Of a stretch of 64,000 nucleotides of DNA, positions 44,652 to 53,466 are shown one piece after another. How positions within the stretch are numbered: position 1 is the first letter of the stretch; every line of letters begins with the position of its first letter. The DNA is taken from contig NZ_MVBD01000004.1 in the NCBI RefSeq assembly GCF_002000055.1, forward strand, positions 278,318 to 342,317, read 5' to 3'. Origin of the DNA: Marinicella sediminis (GTDB lineage: Bacteria > Pseudomonadota > Gammaproteobacteria > Xanthomonadales > Marinicellaceae). The translations under genes and the position numbers were made by a program. The notes under the pieces were generated by a model. The model was given only the letters and a program-made list of their open reading frames with translations. It was not told where the DNA came from and ran no database searches.

Positions 44652-44966
44652 TCAGAATTTAAGTTTCCCGGTCAGCACCTGCCAGAACATCACCCAATCG
44701 CCTGCCAGACTGTATAAAGGGTATTTGAATGTTGCCGGCTTGTTCTTCTCAAAAAAGAAATGACCCACCCAGGCAAATCCATAACCAATCACCGGTAAAG
44801 ACCACAACAAGACCCATCGACCTGAGAAGATGCTTGCCACCAGTACCACCAACACCAGAAAAGAACCGATCACATGCAATCGACGGCTGGTTCGATGACG
44901 GTGTTCAGACAGGTAATAAGGATAAAACTCCCGGAAACTTTGGAAAGATTGTTGTGGCTCATTCAT
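44652..44966 (-). CDS. DUF962 / Mpo1-like membrane protein
   Basis: A 104-residue protein with two or three membrane segments. HRTSRRLHVIGS and WVGHFFFEKNKPATF are the conserved blocks of DUF962/Mpo1. In yeast Mpo1 is an iron-dependent dioxygenase of fatty acid alpha-oxidation; the bacterial role is not established. It is divergent from the solute-binding protein gene. Confidence 0.85.
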   Translation of the reverse strand: MNEPQQSFQSFREFYPYYLSEHRHRTSRRLHVIGSFLVLVVLVASIFSGRWVLLWSLPVIGYGFAWVGHFFFEKNKPATFKYPLYSLAGDWVMFWQVLTGKLKF

Positions 44967-45036
44967 CTCTTCAGTTTACCATACCTGAGCCAGGGGTTAT
45001 AATTATTGACCCACACAATCAGTTCAGTATCGTCAG

Positions 45037-46833
45037 ATGTTATCTAAATTATTGTGGCCGGTGCTTTTCCTGGGTATGCTGGCTGGCTGTCAACAACAGG
45101 ACAATTCCCTTGGAGAAACCACTTCTTCGATCATTGATGGGCGAAAAATCTACCGCCATTCCGAAGATGGCAAACCCACCAGTCTGGACCCCATCAAGGC
45201 GTCCACCGTTTACAGCAACATGATGGCGGTGAACATCTTTGATACACTGTATGCATATAAATACCTGCAACGTCCTTACGAATTAAAACCCAACCTGGCT
45301 GCTGATTTTCCACAAGTCAGTGATGATGGATTGGTATACACGATCCAACTCAAACCCGGTAACAGCTTTACCGACCACCCGGCTTTCAAAGATGGCATAG
45401 GCAGAAATGTAACGGCCAGTGACTTTGTTTATTCTATTCTGCGGTCCTTTGACCCCCTCAATGGCGGCACAGGCGCCTGGTTATGGCAAGGAAAAATCGT
45501 TGGGATTGATGAATGGAAAACCAATGGTGCCAATTATGATCAACCGCCATCCGGCCTGCTTGCTGTTGATGATCTGACCATCAGAATAACCCTCACACAG
45601 CCCTACCCGCAATTGGTGTATACCCTGGCCATGGGCTTCTCAGGTATCACCCCCAGGGAAGTGGTTGAAACTTTGGGTCAAGAATTTGGTTCACGCCCAA
45701 TTGGCTCAGGACCATTCGTGCTTGACTCCTTTGACGCCGATGTGGCCTATCTCAGCAAAAATCCTGGATATCGCCAGGAAACCCTGGATATTTACGCCGA
45801 GGGTTACCTGCCCGAACGGCATGCCGGCCTGGGCCTGGAATCCCTGCATGGTAAAACCCCACCGTTCATTGATCAGCTGGAGGTTCATTTCATCAAAGAA
45901 AATGCCTCTCGCTGGAATTCATTCACCAAAGGAAATGAAATCCAATACACCACGGTGCCCAAGGATAAACAAAACACCGTACTGGTCAGTGCCGATCCGA
46001 TCACCCTACACCCTTTGATTGAAGACAATTACCACAGCAGTTATGGCATGGAAGCCGGCTTTGTTTATCATGGATTTAACATGCTTGATCCAGTGTTTGG
46101 ACAAACCGGTGATCCTCAACATGATGCCCGCAGTAAGGCTTTGCGTTGCGCCATCAGAAAAGCCCACAACTGGGATCAAAAAAACCGGGCCTTTTACTTT
46201 GGTCTGGGTTCAGTATTTCCTGGCATCATACCCCCAAGCGTCCCTGAATTTAATGCAGAATTATCAATGGAATCAGTCTCACTTGACATTCCTGGTGCCC
46301 TTGATTTATTGGCCGAACATAACTGGAATGATCAAAACCTGCCTGATTTTGAATACCACGTCACCGGCAGTGTCCTACAAAAACAATTTTTTGAGCAAAT
46401 GCGCGGCTTCCTCAATAAAATCAATTACCCAACCAATAAAATCAAATACCAGCCGTATCCCAGCTTTGGTAACTTCAACAAAGCCGTCAAAAACCGTCAG
46501 GCTCCTTTCTTTTTCATGGCCTGGACATTGGATTACCCGGATGCGGAGAACACCCTTCAGCTGTTTTACGGACCAAACCAAACCCCTGGATCCAATAACT
46601 TCAATTACCAAAACCCTGAGTTTGACCAACTCTATGAAGCCAGCAGCGTGATGCTGCCCTCACCTGAGCGAACCGCACTTTATCAACAAATGAATCAAAT
46701 GGTGATCGATGATTGTGTGGTAATTTCAGGCTTGTCCCGCAAAAAAATCAACCTGTGGCACAAAAATGTCATCACCTATCCGGACCGGGAAATTGTGGGT
46801 GGATATCATTTGAAGTATGTTGATGTGAAATGA
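45037..46833 (+). CDS. peptide-type ABC solute-binding lipoprotein (family 5)
   Basis: A 598-residue OppA/DppA-like binding protein. The lipobox MLAGCQQQ predicts lipidation at Cys18. Family blocks include FTDHPAFKDG, NVTASDFVYSILRS and the C-terminal PDAENTLQLFYGP. It overlaps the permease gene by ATGA. Probable role: binding oligopeptides for the adjacent permeases. Confidence 0.92.
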   Translation: MLSKLLWPVLFLGMLAGCQQQDNSLGETTSSIIDGRKIYRHSEDGKPTSLDPIKASTVYSNMMAVNIFDTLYAYKYLQRPYELKPNLAADFPQVSDDGLVYTIQLKPGNSFTDHPAFKDGIGRNVTASDFVYSILRSFDPLNGGTGAWLWQGKIVGIDEWKTNGANYDQPPSGLLAVDDLTIRITLTQPYPQLVYTLAMGFSGITPREVVETLGQEFGSRPIGSGPFVLDSFDADVAYLSKNPGYRQETLDIYAEGYLPERHAGLGLESLHGKTPPFIDQLEVHFIKENASRWNSFTKGNEIQYTTVPKDKQNTVLVSADPITLHPLIEDNYHSSYGMEAGFVYHGFNMLDPVFGQTGDPQHDARSKALRCAIRKAHNWDQKNRAFYFGLGSVFPGIIPPSVPEFNAELSMESVSLDIPGALDLLAEHNWNDQNLPDFEYHVTGSVLQKQFFEQMRGFLNKINYPTNKIKYQPYPSFGNFNKAVKNRQAPFFFMAWTLDYPDAENTLQLFYGPNQTPGSNNFNYQNPEFDQLYEASSVMLPSPERTALYQQMNQMVIDDCVVISGLSRKKINLWHKNVITYPDREIVGGYHLKYVDVK

Positions 46834-47813
46834 ATCATTATCTCAGATTTGTGTTGCACAAACTGATTGAGGGCATACCGCTGATTCTTGGCGTCACCCT
46901 GGTTTCCTTTGTTTTGATGGTTTATTTTGGTCCTGATCTGACCTATGAATTACTGGGCAAAAATCCCTCTGAAAGTGACATCATTGAAGTAAGGCAGATG
47001 CTGGGTTACGACCAACCATTCTGGTGGCGGTATCTGGCTTATCTGCAGGAATTGCTGACTTTTGATTTCGGTTTGTCAATGGTTAAAGACCAACCTGTGG
47101 CAGACATGTTAAGCCGGGCCATACCGGTATCACTGGCGTTGATGTTGCCAGGATTTGTGCTGGGAAATTTGTTGGCAGTGATGCTTGCCATGGCAGCCGC
47201 CAGACACCGCGGAGCTTGGCAAGACCGGGCCATCATGAGTGGTGCCGTTCTGGGCATGAGTATTTCTTTTCTGGTGATCATCATCGCCTTTCAGGTAATT
47301 TTTGCTTCCAGTTACGGACTCAACTGGTTTCCGGTTCGCGGCTGGCAGGTTCAGGATGCCCAAGGTCAATTCAACACGATGGCCTATCTGAACCACGTCA
47401 CAGTTCCTACCCTGGCCACTGTGTTTGTCTCATTGGGTTACAACACTCGATTCTACCGTGCTGTGCTGGTCGAGGAGTTACACAAAGATCACATCACCAC
47501 CGCCACAGCTTATGGTCACAAGCCTGTCACCATCATGTACAAATACATGCTCAAGAACGCACTGATACCCATCATCACCAGGGTCATGTTCTCCATACCA
47601 ATGATTGTCATCAGTGGGTCTTTGTTGATTGAAAGTTATTTCGGCATTCCCGGAATCGGTTTGATCACCTACGAAGCGATCATGGCTGGTGATCAACCAG
47701 TACTCAAAGCCGTTGTCGGGCTGACAGCGGTGTTATTTGTGGTGGTGCTGATGGTGGCTGAAATACTGTACCAACTGGCTGACCCAAGAATCAATGGAGG
47801 CTCAGGCACGTGA
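46830..47813 (+). CDS. ABC peptide permease, OppB type
   Basis: A 327-residue inner membrane permease with six or so membrane segments and the conserved EAA-type loop TATAYGHKPVTIMYKYMLKNA. Sits between the binding protein and the second permease, overlapping both by 4 bases. Confidence 0.92.
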   Translation: MNHYLRFVLHKLIEGIPLILGVTLVSFVLMVYFGPDLTYELLGKNPSESDIIEVRQMLGYDQPFWWRYLAYLQELLTFDFGLSMVKDQPVADMLSRAIPVSLALMLPGFVLGNLLAVMLAMAAARHRGAWQDRAIMSGAVLGMSISFLVIIIAFQVIFASSYGLNWFPVRGWQVQDAQGQFNTMAYLNHVTVPTLATVFVSLGYNTRFYRAVLVEELHKDHITTATAYGHKPVTIMYKYMLKNALIPIITRVMFSIPMIVISGSLLIESYFGIPGIGLITYEAIMAGDQPVLKAVVGLTAVLFVVVLMVAEILYQLADPRINGGSGT

Positions 47814-48688
47814 ACATGCTGTCCTATTCATCTTCAACCAACAGCTTATGGGCGATGGCCTGGCATCAATTAAAAAAAGACCGCGCCGGCATAGCAGGTC
47901 TGGTGATTGTGATGTTATTTTTATTCATCTCGACAGGGGTCTGGCTTGGTTTATGGGGCAATGGCTGGAGTGATACCAGCGCCCAATTCAATGCCCACCC
48001 GTCAACATCCCACTGGTTTGGTACCAATGCCATCGGACAGGACATCGCAGCACGAGGTATCTATGCCACCAAAGTGGCTTTTGAAGTGGGTCTGTTGGTT
48101 ACCCTGGCCTCATTGTTACTGGGCCTGATCGCCGGCACTTTATCTGGCTTTAAAGCCAACAGCAAAACCGACAGCCTGATTTTATGGGTCATGGGTGTCC
48201 TGGATTCAATCCCATTTTATTTATTTGTTGCCGCAGTTGCCTATGCGCTGAAACAACATCTGTTTGCCATGCACCTGGCTATGATTGCCGTATTCTGGAC
48301 CAGTATTGCGAGGGTCATTCGCAGTGAAGTGATACGCATCAAGAACATGGAGTACGTTGAAGCCGGTGAAGCCATTGGCTTATCTCATTTCAAAATTGTC
48401 CTCAACCACATCATCCCTAACACCACACATCTGTTACTGGTCCAAGGTACATTGATCTTCGTCTCAGCCATTAAAACTGAAGTCATCCTCAGCTTCCTCG
48501 GATTAGGTATCAAAGAAGGAATCAGCTGGGGATTGATGATAGCCGAATCAACCCAGGACATTCAGGCTGGCCATTTTGCCAATTTCATCACCGCTTCAGG
48601 TTTATTATTCTTGCTGGTGATGGGCTTTAATCTGTTGTCCGACGCATTACAGGACGCCCTGGACCCTAAATCAATTGGAAAATCATGA
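47810..48688 (+). CDS. ABC peptide permease, OppC type
   Basis: A 292-residue permease with an N-terminal OppC segment (AWHQLKKDRAGIAG) and the EAA-type loop VEAGEAIGLSHFKIVLNHIIPN. The start is GTG at 47810, overlapping the OppB stop; ATG at 47816 is an alternative. No ATPase gene follows; the operon continues with a lipoprotein. Confidence 0.92.
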   Translation: MNMLSYSSSTNSLWAMAWHQLKKDRAGIAGLVIVMLFLFISTGVWLGLWGNGWSDTSAQFNAHPSTSHWFGTNAIGQDIAARGIYATKVAFEVGLLVTLASLLLGLIAGTLSGFKANSKTDSLILWVMGVLDSIPFYLFVAAVAYALKQHLFAMHLAMIAVFWTSIARVIRSEVIRIKNMEYVEAGEAIGLSHFKIVLNHIIPNTTHLLLVQGTLIFVSAIKTEVILSFLGLGIKEGISWGLMIAESTQDIQAGHFANFITASGLLFLLVMGFNLLSDALQDALDPKSIGKS

Positions 48689-49128
48689 AAAAAATCTTAA
48701 CCCTCATCATCACCACCTCACTTGTGTTGGCCGCTTGCGGACAAAGGGCTCCGCGCAAAGACCTTTCAAACTTACCCAGCCTGATTCAAATCATCAGCTT
48801 GGACTTCCGGCAGAATGAAGTTCGTCTGCGGGTTTCCCACCGCAATCGGGCCACCCGAATGGATAACCAACTCAGCTGTCAACTGGCCATCAAAGACCAA
48901 CAGGCCATTCAAATCAATTCGATGACCCTGCCTGATCTGACCACTTATGCCACAGAAACCATCACCACACAACTGCCCTTGTCATCATTGAACATGGATC
49001 ACGATGATGGCAACGAGTTACCTTACGTGCTGGATTGTTTTTTGTTTTCCAGCAACTTCAGAAAAGAACAGGTCATTACCCGGGCCAGTTTGTACCCTGT
49101 ACCTGGAAATAATGGTACTTATCGTTGA
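48685..49128 (+). CDS. small lipoprotein of unknown function
   Basis: A 147-residue protein with a lipobox (LVLAACGQ, Cys18). The rest is strand-rich, with two Cys residues (LSCQL and VLDCFL). I do not recognise the family. It overlaps the OppC-type gene by 4 bases, so it belongs to the transporter operon and may be an accessory lipoprotein. Confidence 0.8.
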   Translation: MKKILTLIITTSLVLAACGQRAPRKDLSNLPSLIQIISLDFRQNEVRLRVSHRNRATRMDNQLSCQLAIKDQQAIQINSMTLPDLTTYATETITTQLPLSSLNMDHDDGNELPYVLDCFLFSSNFRKEQVITRASLYPVPGNNGTYR

Positions 49129-49223
49129 TAAGCGACCGTTTTCCAACTGCTAAAAATCACTTATTATCATATATATCATACACATAGATAACATATGACT
49201 GTGATGCATGACCATTGGCATAC

Positions 49224-49253
49224 TTGACTATTTTAGTAGTGTTGTAGTAAAGT
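49224..49253 (+). promoter_or_regulatory. promoter of the GntR-ABC operon
   Basis: TTGACT at 49224-49229 and TAAAGT at 49248-49253 are 18 bases apart, 30 bases before the ATG at 49283. Confidence 0.45.
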
Positions 49254-49260
49254 ATAACAC
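49239..49260. promoter_or_regulatory. inverted repeat, probable YtrA-type operator
   Basis: GTGTTGTA and TATAACAC flank 6 bases; 7 of 8 pairs match. It overlaps the -10 region of the operon promoter. The layout fits autorepression by the YtrA-subfamily GntR regulator encoded at 49493; YtrA-type sites are GTGT/ACAC dyads of this kind. Confidence 0.6.
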
Positions 49261-49282
49261 CTAAGACAAAGCGGGTAAGATC

Positions 49283-49486
49283 ATGTATCAATTCATTAAA
49301 AATTTAATCGCAGCAGCCATCTTATTTGGCGCGATGATCACTTCAGTGGCATTGAGTTATGCCATCTCACCAGGAGAGCCAGCAGTTAACAAGCCGGTAC
49401 AGATTGAAGCCAAGTTGAAAATAAGCAAAAAAAAAACCAGCAACCATTTTAATGATTCTTTAAATTTATTAATTCCAAAGGTGTAA
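49283..49486 (+). CDS. small single-pass membrane protein
   Basis: A 67-residue protein with one membrane segment (residues about 5-29) and a basic tail. It is first in the GntR-ABC operon, with GCGGGTAAG before ATG. No family recognised. Its coding sequence has a run of ten A at 49427-49436, encoding Lys-Lys-Lys, where slippage could change the tail. Confidence 0.65.
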   Translation: MYQFIKNLIAAAILFGAMITSVALSYAISPGEPAVNKPVQIEAKLKISKKKTSNHFNDSLNLLIPKV

Positions 49487-49492
49487 GCTGAT

Positions 49493-49864
49493 ATGAGTTT
49501 CCAGTGGAACGACAAAGAACCCATTTACCTGCAGTTAAAGGATAAAATCAAAGAAATGATCCTCTCAGGTGACATCACTGAAGGTGAAGCATTGCCTTCA
49601 GTCAGGCAAGTTGCCATTGAATACAAAGTGAACCCCATCACCGTATCAAAATCTTACCAGATACTGGTCGATGAACAACTGGTCGAAAAGAAACGCGGCC
49701 TGGGAATGTTTGTTCAGGACGGGGCAATGAACAAATTGCAAGTCAATGAAAATGAACAATTCATCAATGAAGACTGGCCAAGAATTCTGACCAAGATTCA
49801 ACATTTAAACTTAGATACCAATTACTTAATCAACTCGCTAAAAGAGATCGGGAGAAATCAATGA
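49493..49864 (+). CDS. GntR family regulator, YtrA subfamily
   Basis: A 123-residue repressor. The N-terminal winged helix has YLQLKDKIKEMILSGDI, LPSVRQVA and NPITVSKSYQ. The short C-terminal part of about 45 residues is typical of the YtrA subfamily, which controls adjacent ABC exporters. Starts 6 bases after the small membrane protein and overlaps the ATPase gene by 4 bases. Confidence 0.9.
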   Translation: MSFQWNDKEPIYLQLKDKIKEMILSGDITEGEALPSVRQVAIEYKVNPITVSKSYQILVDEQLVEKKRGLGMFVQDGAMNKLQVNENEQFINEDWPRILTKIQHLNLDTNYLINSLKEIGRNQ

Positions 49865-50718
49865 GTCATATCTTATCGGCGCAAAACGTCAATAAAAAAT
49901 TTGGCAGCTTTCAGGCCTTAAAGTCAGTCAATCTCAATATTGATAAAGGTAAAATTGTGGGCTTGATCGGTCCCAATGGCGCAGGCAAAACCACGCTGTT
50001 GAAATCTGTCCTGGGACTGGACTCATGTGAAGGAGACCTCAAAGTTCTGGGTATTGACCCATTCAAGAAAAGGGCTGATCTGATGAAGGAAATCTGCTTC
50101 ATTGCAGATGTGGCTGTGTTACCCAAATGGATCAAAGTGGAGCAGTTATTACATTTCACCGAACAAACCCACCCTAATTTTTCCGTGGAACAGGCCAAAC
50201 AATTTCTGGCAAAGACAAAAATCAAGATGACCCACAAAGTCAAGGAATTATCCAAAGGCATGACCGCACAATTGCATTTGGCGATTGTGATGTCCATCAA
50301 TGCCAAATTGCTGGTACTGGATGAACCAACCCTGGGACTGGACATCCTGTTCAGAAAACAATTCTATGACAACCTGCTCAATGACTATTTTGACAATGAA
50401 CGCACCATCATCATCACCACCCACCAGGTGGAAGAAATCGAACACATCCTCACCGATGTGGTGTTCATCCGCGAGGGTGAAATCGTCCTCGATGCCAACA
50501 TGGATGAATTGACCAGTTCATACTTTGAAGTGATGGTCAATCAGGACAATTATGAAGCAGCGTTGGCACACAAACCACTGACCATGCGCAAAGTGTTTGG
50601 TAAACACATCATGCTGTTTCATGCCCATTCACGGGAAGAAATCGAGTTATTGGGAGAAGTTCAGAGGCCTTCTGTTTCTGACTTATTTGTGGCCTTGATG
50701 CAGGAGGAGTCAGCATGA
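49861..50718 (+). CDS. ABC transporter ATP-binding protein
   Basis: A 285-residue ATPase with Walker A GPNGAGKTT, signature ELSKGMTAQLH (an altered LSGG), Walker B LLVLDEPTLGLD and the switch His in ITTHQVEE. Matches exporters linked with YtrA-type regulators. ATGA overlaps on both sides. Confidence 0.93.
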   Translation: MSHILSAQNVNKKFGSFQALKSVNLNIDKGKIVGLIGPNGAGKTTLLKSVLGLDSCEGDLKVLGIDPFKKRADLMKEICFIADVAVLPKWIKVEQLLHFTEQTHPNFSVEQAKQFLAKTKIKMTHKVKELSKGMTAQLHLAIVMSINAKLLVLDEPTLGLDILFRKQFYDNLLNDYFDNERTIIITTHQVEEIEHILTDVVFIREGEIVLDANMDELTSSYFEVMVNQDNYEAALAHKPLTMRKVFGKHIMLFHAHSREEIELLGEVQRPSVSDLFVALMQEESA

Positions 50719-51665
50719 ATACATTCAAAGCTTTATTGATGCGCGAGTATTGGGAACACCGGGGTGCGTTTCTGAAAACACCCTTGATCATCGGCGCCAT
50801 CACCATTGTGATCTTGTTATTGGCATACTTCACCACTGAACGATTTGATCTGAAGATCAACAGCGGACAAGCCATTGAACTGGGTGCCAAACAACTGGAA
50901 AACATTGATCCTGAAAAAATCACCTCAGCACTGGATATCTTTATGTTGTCCACCGGATCCTTGTATCATTTTGTGTTGTTCATAGTGATCTTTTTCTTTT
51001 TGCTTGGTAGTTTGTATGATGACCGCAAAGACGGCAGCATCCTGTTCTGGAAATCCCTGCCAGTCTCTGATCTGCAAACCGTGATGTCGAAGCTGGTCAC
51101 AGCAATCATAGTGGTGCCACTGATGTTCACGGCCTGCCTGATCATCAGTCACCTGGCGTTTTATCTGGTGCTGAGTGTGTTGCTGTTATTCAATGGCGTC
51201 AACCCATTCACCTTGCTGTGGGCCAATATCGATTACATCAATAACTGGGGTGCCTTTCTGATCGGTTGTCTGGCACAGGCGGCCTGGGCCTTACCAATTT
51301 ATGGCTGGTTACTTTTTGCTTCTTCATTTTCAAAACGAAGACCCTTTCTGTTGGCCGTGTTTGCCCCCTTACTGGCTGGATTTGTCTGGTACTGGTACAA
51401 CGCGATCGTAGAATTCAATGTGTTAAAGATTGGGGTCTTGAAAACCATCGGGGTTCTGATGGCTAAAGCCACCACTCCATTTACCTCAGGACTGGGCTTT
51501 GACTTCGAAAACGTAGATTTTGATCCCACGCAACAAACCAATCTGGAACTGATCAGAACCATGCTCAATGGTTTGACCAGCAGCAATATCTATTACGGCC
51601 TGTTGTTTGCCGCAGTGGTCATTGCCCTGGCGGTTTATGTCAGGAGATTCAGAAACACCACTTGA
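50715..51665 (+). CDS. ABC-2 type permease
   Basis: A 316-residue membrane protein with six segments, of the ABC-2 exporter type (KDGSILFWKSLPVSDLQTV is the cytoplasmic coupling region). Works with the ATPase encoded just before. The exported substrate is unknown; relatives respond to cell-envelope stress or antibiotics. Confidence 0.88.
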   Translation: MNTFKALLMREYWEHRGAFLKTPLIIGAITIVILLLAYFTTERFDLKINSGQAIELGAKQLENIDPEKITSALDIFMLSTGSLYHFVLFIVIFFFLLGSLYDDRKDGSILFWKSLPVSDLQTVMSKLVTAIIVVPLMFTACLIISHLAFYLVLSVLLLFNGVNPFTLLWANIDYINNWGAFLIGCLAQAAWALPIYGWLLFASSFSKRRPFLLAVFAPLLAGFVWYWYNAIVEFNVLKIGVLKTIGVLMAKATTPFTSGLGFDFENVDFDPTQQTNLELIRTMLNGLTSSNIYYGLLFAAVVIALAVYVRRFRNTT

Positions 51666-51677
51666 TGGGTGGTTTAA

Positions 51678-51709
51678 AAAGAGGCTTCTTCTTGTGAAGC
51701 CTCTTTGGT
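51678..51709 (+). terminator. terminator of the GntR-ABC operon
   Basis: AAAGAGGCTTC and GAAGCCTCTTT form an 11-pair perfect stem with a 7-base loop, 13 bases beyond the permease stop. The following T-tract is short. Confidence 0.75.
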
Positions 51710-51727
51710 ACAATAAGTGCACGACAC

Positions 51728-51762
51728 AACGGCCTGGTACAAATCCCGGGCCGTTTGTTTTT
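51728..51762 (+). promoter_or_regulatory. terminator-like hairpin abutting metX
   Basis: AACGGCC (51728-51734) pairs with GGCCGTT (51749-51755), then TGTTTTT. Only about 10 bases separate this from the metX ATG. It looks like an intrinsic terminator in the leader and could attenuate metX. It does not fit the SAM riboswitch classes I can recall. Confidence 0.55.
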
Positions 51763-51772
51763 CGGGGACACT

Positions 51773-52870
51773 ATGGCCAATTATTTAAAACTCTATCCAA
51801 TACCTGAAGATTACCGGTTTCATCGTGGCGGTCAGATCAGCCAGGGTTTGCTGGCTTATGAAACCTGGGGCACCCTCAATGAGGATCAATCCAATGCATT
51901 GCTGATCCTGACTGGCTTATCCGCTGATTCACATGCGGCCAGACACGGCGAGCATGACACCGCTGGTTGGTGGGACTATATGATTGGACCGGGCAAAGCC
52001 ATTGATACCGATCAATGGTTTGTTATTTGCGCCAGCTCTCTGGGCAGCTGCAAAGGATCAACCGGGCCTTGTTCCCCAAATCCGAAAACGGGACAACCCT
52101 ATCGTTTTGACTTTCCTGATCTGTGTCTTGAAGACATTGCCAACACTTCAGTACTGCTTTGCCAGTCTTTGGGTATTGAACAATTACAGGCAGTGATCGG
52201 CCCATCAATGGGTGGCATGTCAGCTTTGGCCCTGATACTCAACCACAAAAACTACACCAGGCACCTGGTGCACATTGCATCCGGCATGGCTTCACCACCA
52301 TTCAGTACGGCCATCCGCTCATTACAAAGAGAAGCCATTCTTAAAGACGAAAATTTCAATCAGGGTTATTACTCAGCCACCAACTGGCCTGAAGAAGGCA
52401 TGAAGTTTGCCAGAAAAATTGGTATGCTCAGCTACCGATCAGCCAAAGAATGGAACGATCGGTTTCCCCGCAGCCTGAAAAAAGTACCACAGCACCCCTT
52501 TGGGATTGAATTCCCGGTTGAAAGCTATCTGGAACACCACGCCAACCAATTCATTCACAAATTTGACCCCATCAGTTACCTGTACCTGTCACGGGCCATG
52601 GATTGGTTTAACGGACATCAGTACGGAACTCCACGGGGCGCCAATCCGTTGAATGACATCAGTTTACACTCAGCATTGGTGGTTGGAGCAGAAACTGATT
52701 TGTTATTCCCGGTGGATTTACAAAGGGAGTTACATCATTTATTGCTGGACAGTGGTGTCGACAGTGAACTCATCGTCACTGATTCAATCCAGGGGCATGA
52801 CGCCTTCCTGGTTGACCAACAAACGTTCTCTCAATTGGTGGGTGATTATTTATCAGCGTCTGCTGTGTGA
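51773..52870 (+). CDS. metX: homoserine O-acetyltransferase family protein (MetX/SST type)
   Basis: A 365-residue alpha/beta-hydrolase-fold acyltransferase. Nucleophile Ser145 in GPSMGGM, Asp309 in GAETD and His342 in GHDAF. GWWDYMIGPGKAIDTD and GSCKGSTGP are the family blocks. MetX acylates homoserine on the way to methionine; close relatives are serine O-succinyltransferases of Xanthomonas that feed cysteine synthesis, and this sequence could be either. ATG at 51773 has GGGG upstream. The 3' end overlaps the pth stop by 25 bases. Confidence 0.88.
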   Translation: MANYLKLYPIPEDYRFHRGGQISQGLLAYETWGTLNEDQSNALLILTGLSADSHAARHGEHDTAGWWDYMIGPGKAIDTDQWFVICASSLGSCKGSTGPCSPNPKTGQPYRFDFPDLCLEDIANTSVLLCQSLGIEQLQAVIGPSMGGMSALALILNHKNYTRHLVHIASGMASPPFSTAIRSLQREAILKDENFNQGYYSATNWPEEGMKFARKIGMLSYRSAKEWNDRFPRSLKKVPQHPFGIEFPVESYLEHHANQFIHKFDPISYLYLSRAMDWFNGHQYGTPRGANPLNDISLHSALVVGAETDLLFPVDLQRELHHLLLDSGVDSELIVTDSIQGHDAFLVDQQTFSQLVGDYLSASAV

Positions 52871-53421
52871 AGGCTTTTCATCGCCCGGTCCCAGGCACCA
52901 GTGACCAGATCATCTGTGATGGCCACACAACGATCCAGACAACGTTCAATCATGATAATGTCATCCAATGAAGGTCTGCCTAATACCCATGGAGTTACTT
53001 TGGATTTGTCTCCGGGGTGACCAATACCAATGCGCAAGCGACGAAAATCAGGACCCAGTCCAGGAATGATATCCCGCAGTCCATTGTGCCCTCCATGACC
53101 ACCAGATTTTTTTAATTTGGCTGTACCGGCTGCAATGTCCAATTCGTCATAGGCCACCAATACGTTTTCTGGTTTGATGCGGTAAAAATTGACAAAGGGG
53201 ATCACACTTTGACCCGAGCAATTCATAAAGGTTTGTGGTTTAACCAGGAAAACTTTGTGGTTGAGGATGTCAATGGTGGCAACTTCAGCTTTGAATTTTT
53301 TTTCAGTTTTGAAGACACCGTGGTATTTGTCTGCCAACAAATCGGCGTACCAGAATCCGGCATTGTGGCGGGTATGTTGATATTTTTCGCCTGGATTCCC
53401 CAGGCCAAAGATCACTTTCAT
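52846..53421 (-). CDS. pth: peptidyl-tRNA hydrolase
   Basis: A 191-residue enzyme that releases tRNA from peptidyl-tRNA lost by ribosomes. The family signature FGLGNPGEKYQHTRHNAGF has the catalytic His and Asn. FVKPQTFMNCSG and SLGSH-like GGHNGLRDI blocks follow. ATG at 53421 starts the standard MKVIFGLGNPG. A GTG at 53451 in frame sits beside a Gly-rich SD but would add 10 unusual residues. Order prs-rplY-pth is conserved in gammaproteobacteria. Confidence 0.96.
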   Translation of the reverse strand: MKVIFGLGNPGEKYQHTRHNAGFWYADLLADKYHGVFKTEKKFKAEVATIDILNHKVFLVKPQTFMNCSGQSVIPFVNFYRIKPENVLVAYDELDIAAGTAKLKKSGGHGGHNGLRDIIPGLGPDFRRLRIGIGHPGDKSKVTPWVLGRPSLDDIIMIERCLDRCVAITDDLVTGAWDRAMKSLHTADADK

Positions 53422-53432
53422 AAAATCTGTGT

Positions 53433-53457
53433 GGAGGGGTGAACTACTCACCCCTCC
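53433..53457 (-). promoter_or_regulatory. perfect hairpin before pth
   Basis: GGAGGGGTGA and TCACCCCTCC form a perfect 10-pair stem with a 5-base loop between rplY and pth. On the minus strand it contains the only GGAGG-like sequence near the pth start, so it may hide the ribosome binding site or mark an RNA processing site. Confidence 0.55.
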
Positions 53458-53466
53458 TGAGACAAA

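Noticed and set aside
51666..51772. Possible SAM riboswitch before metX
   Set aside because: The region of about 100 bases is mostly used by two hairpins; none of the conserved cores of SAM riboswitches is visible.
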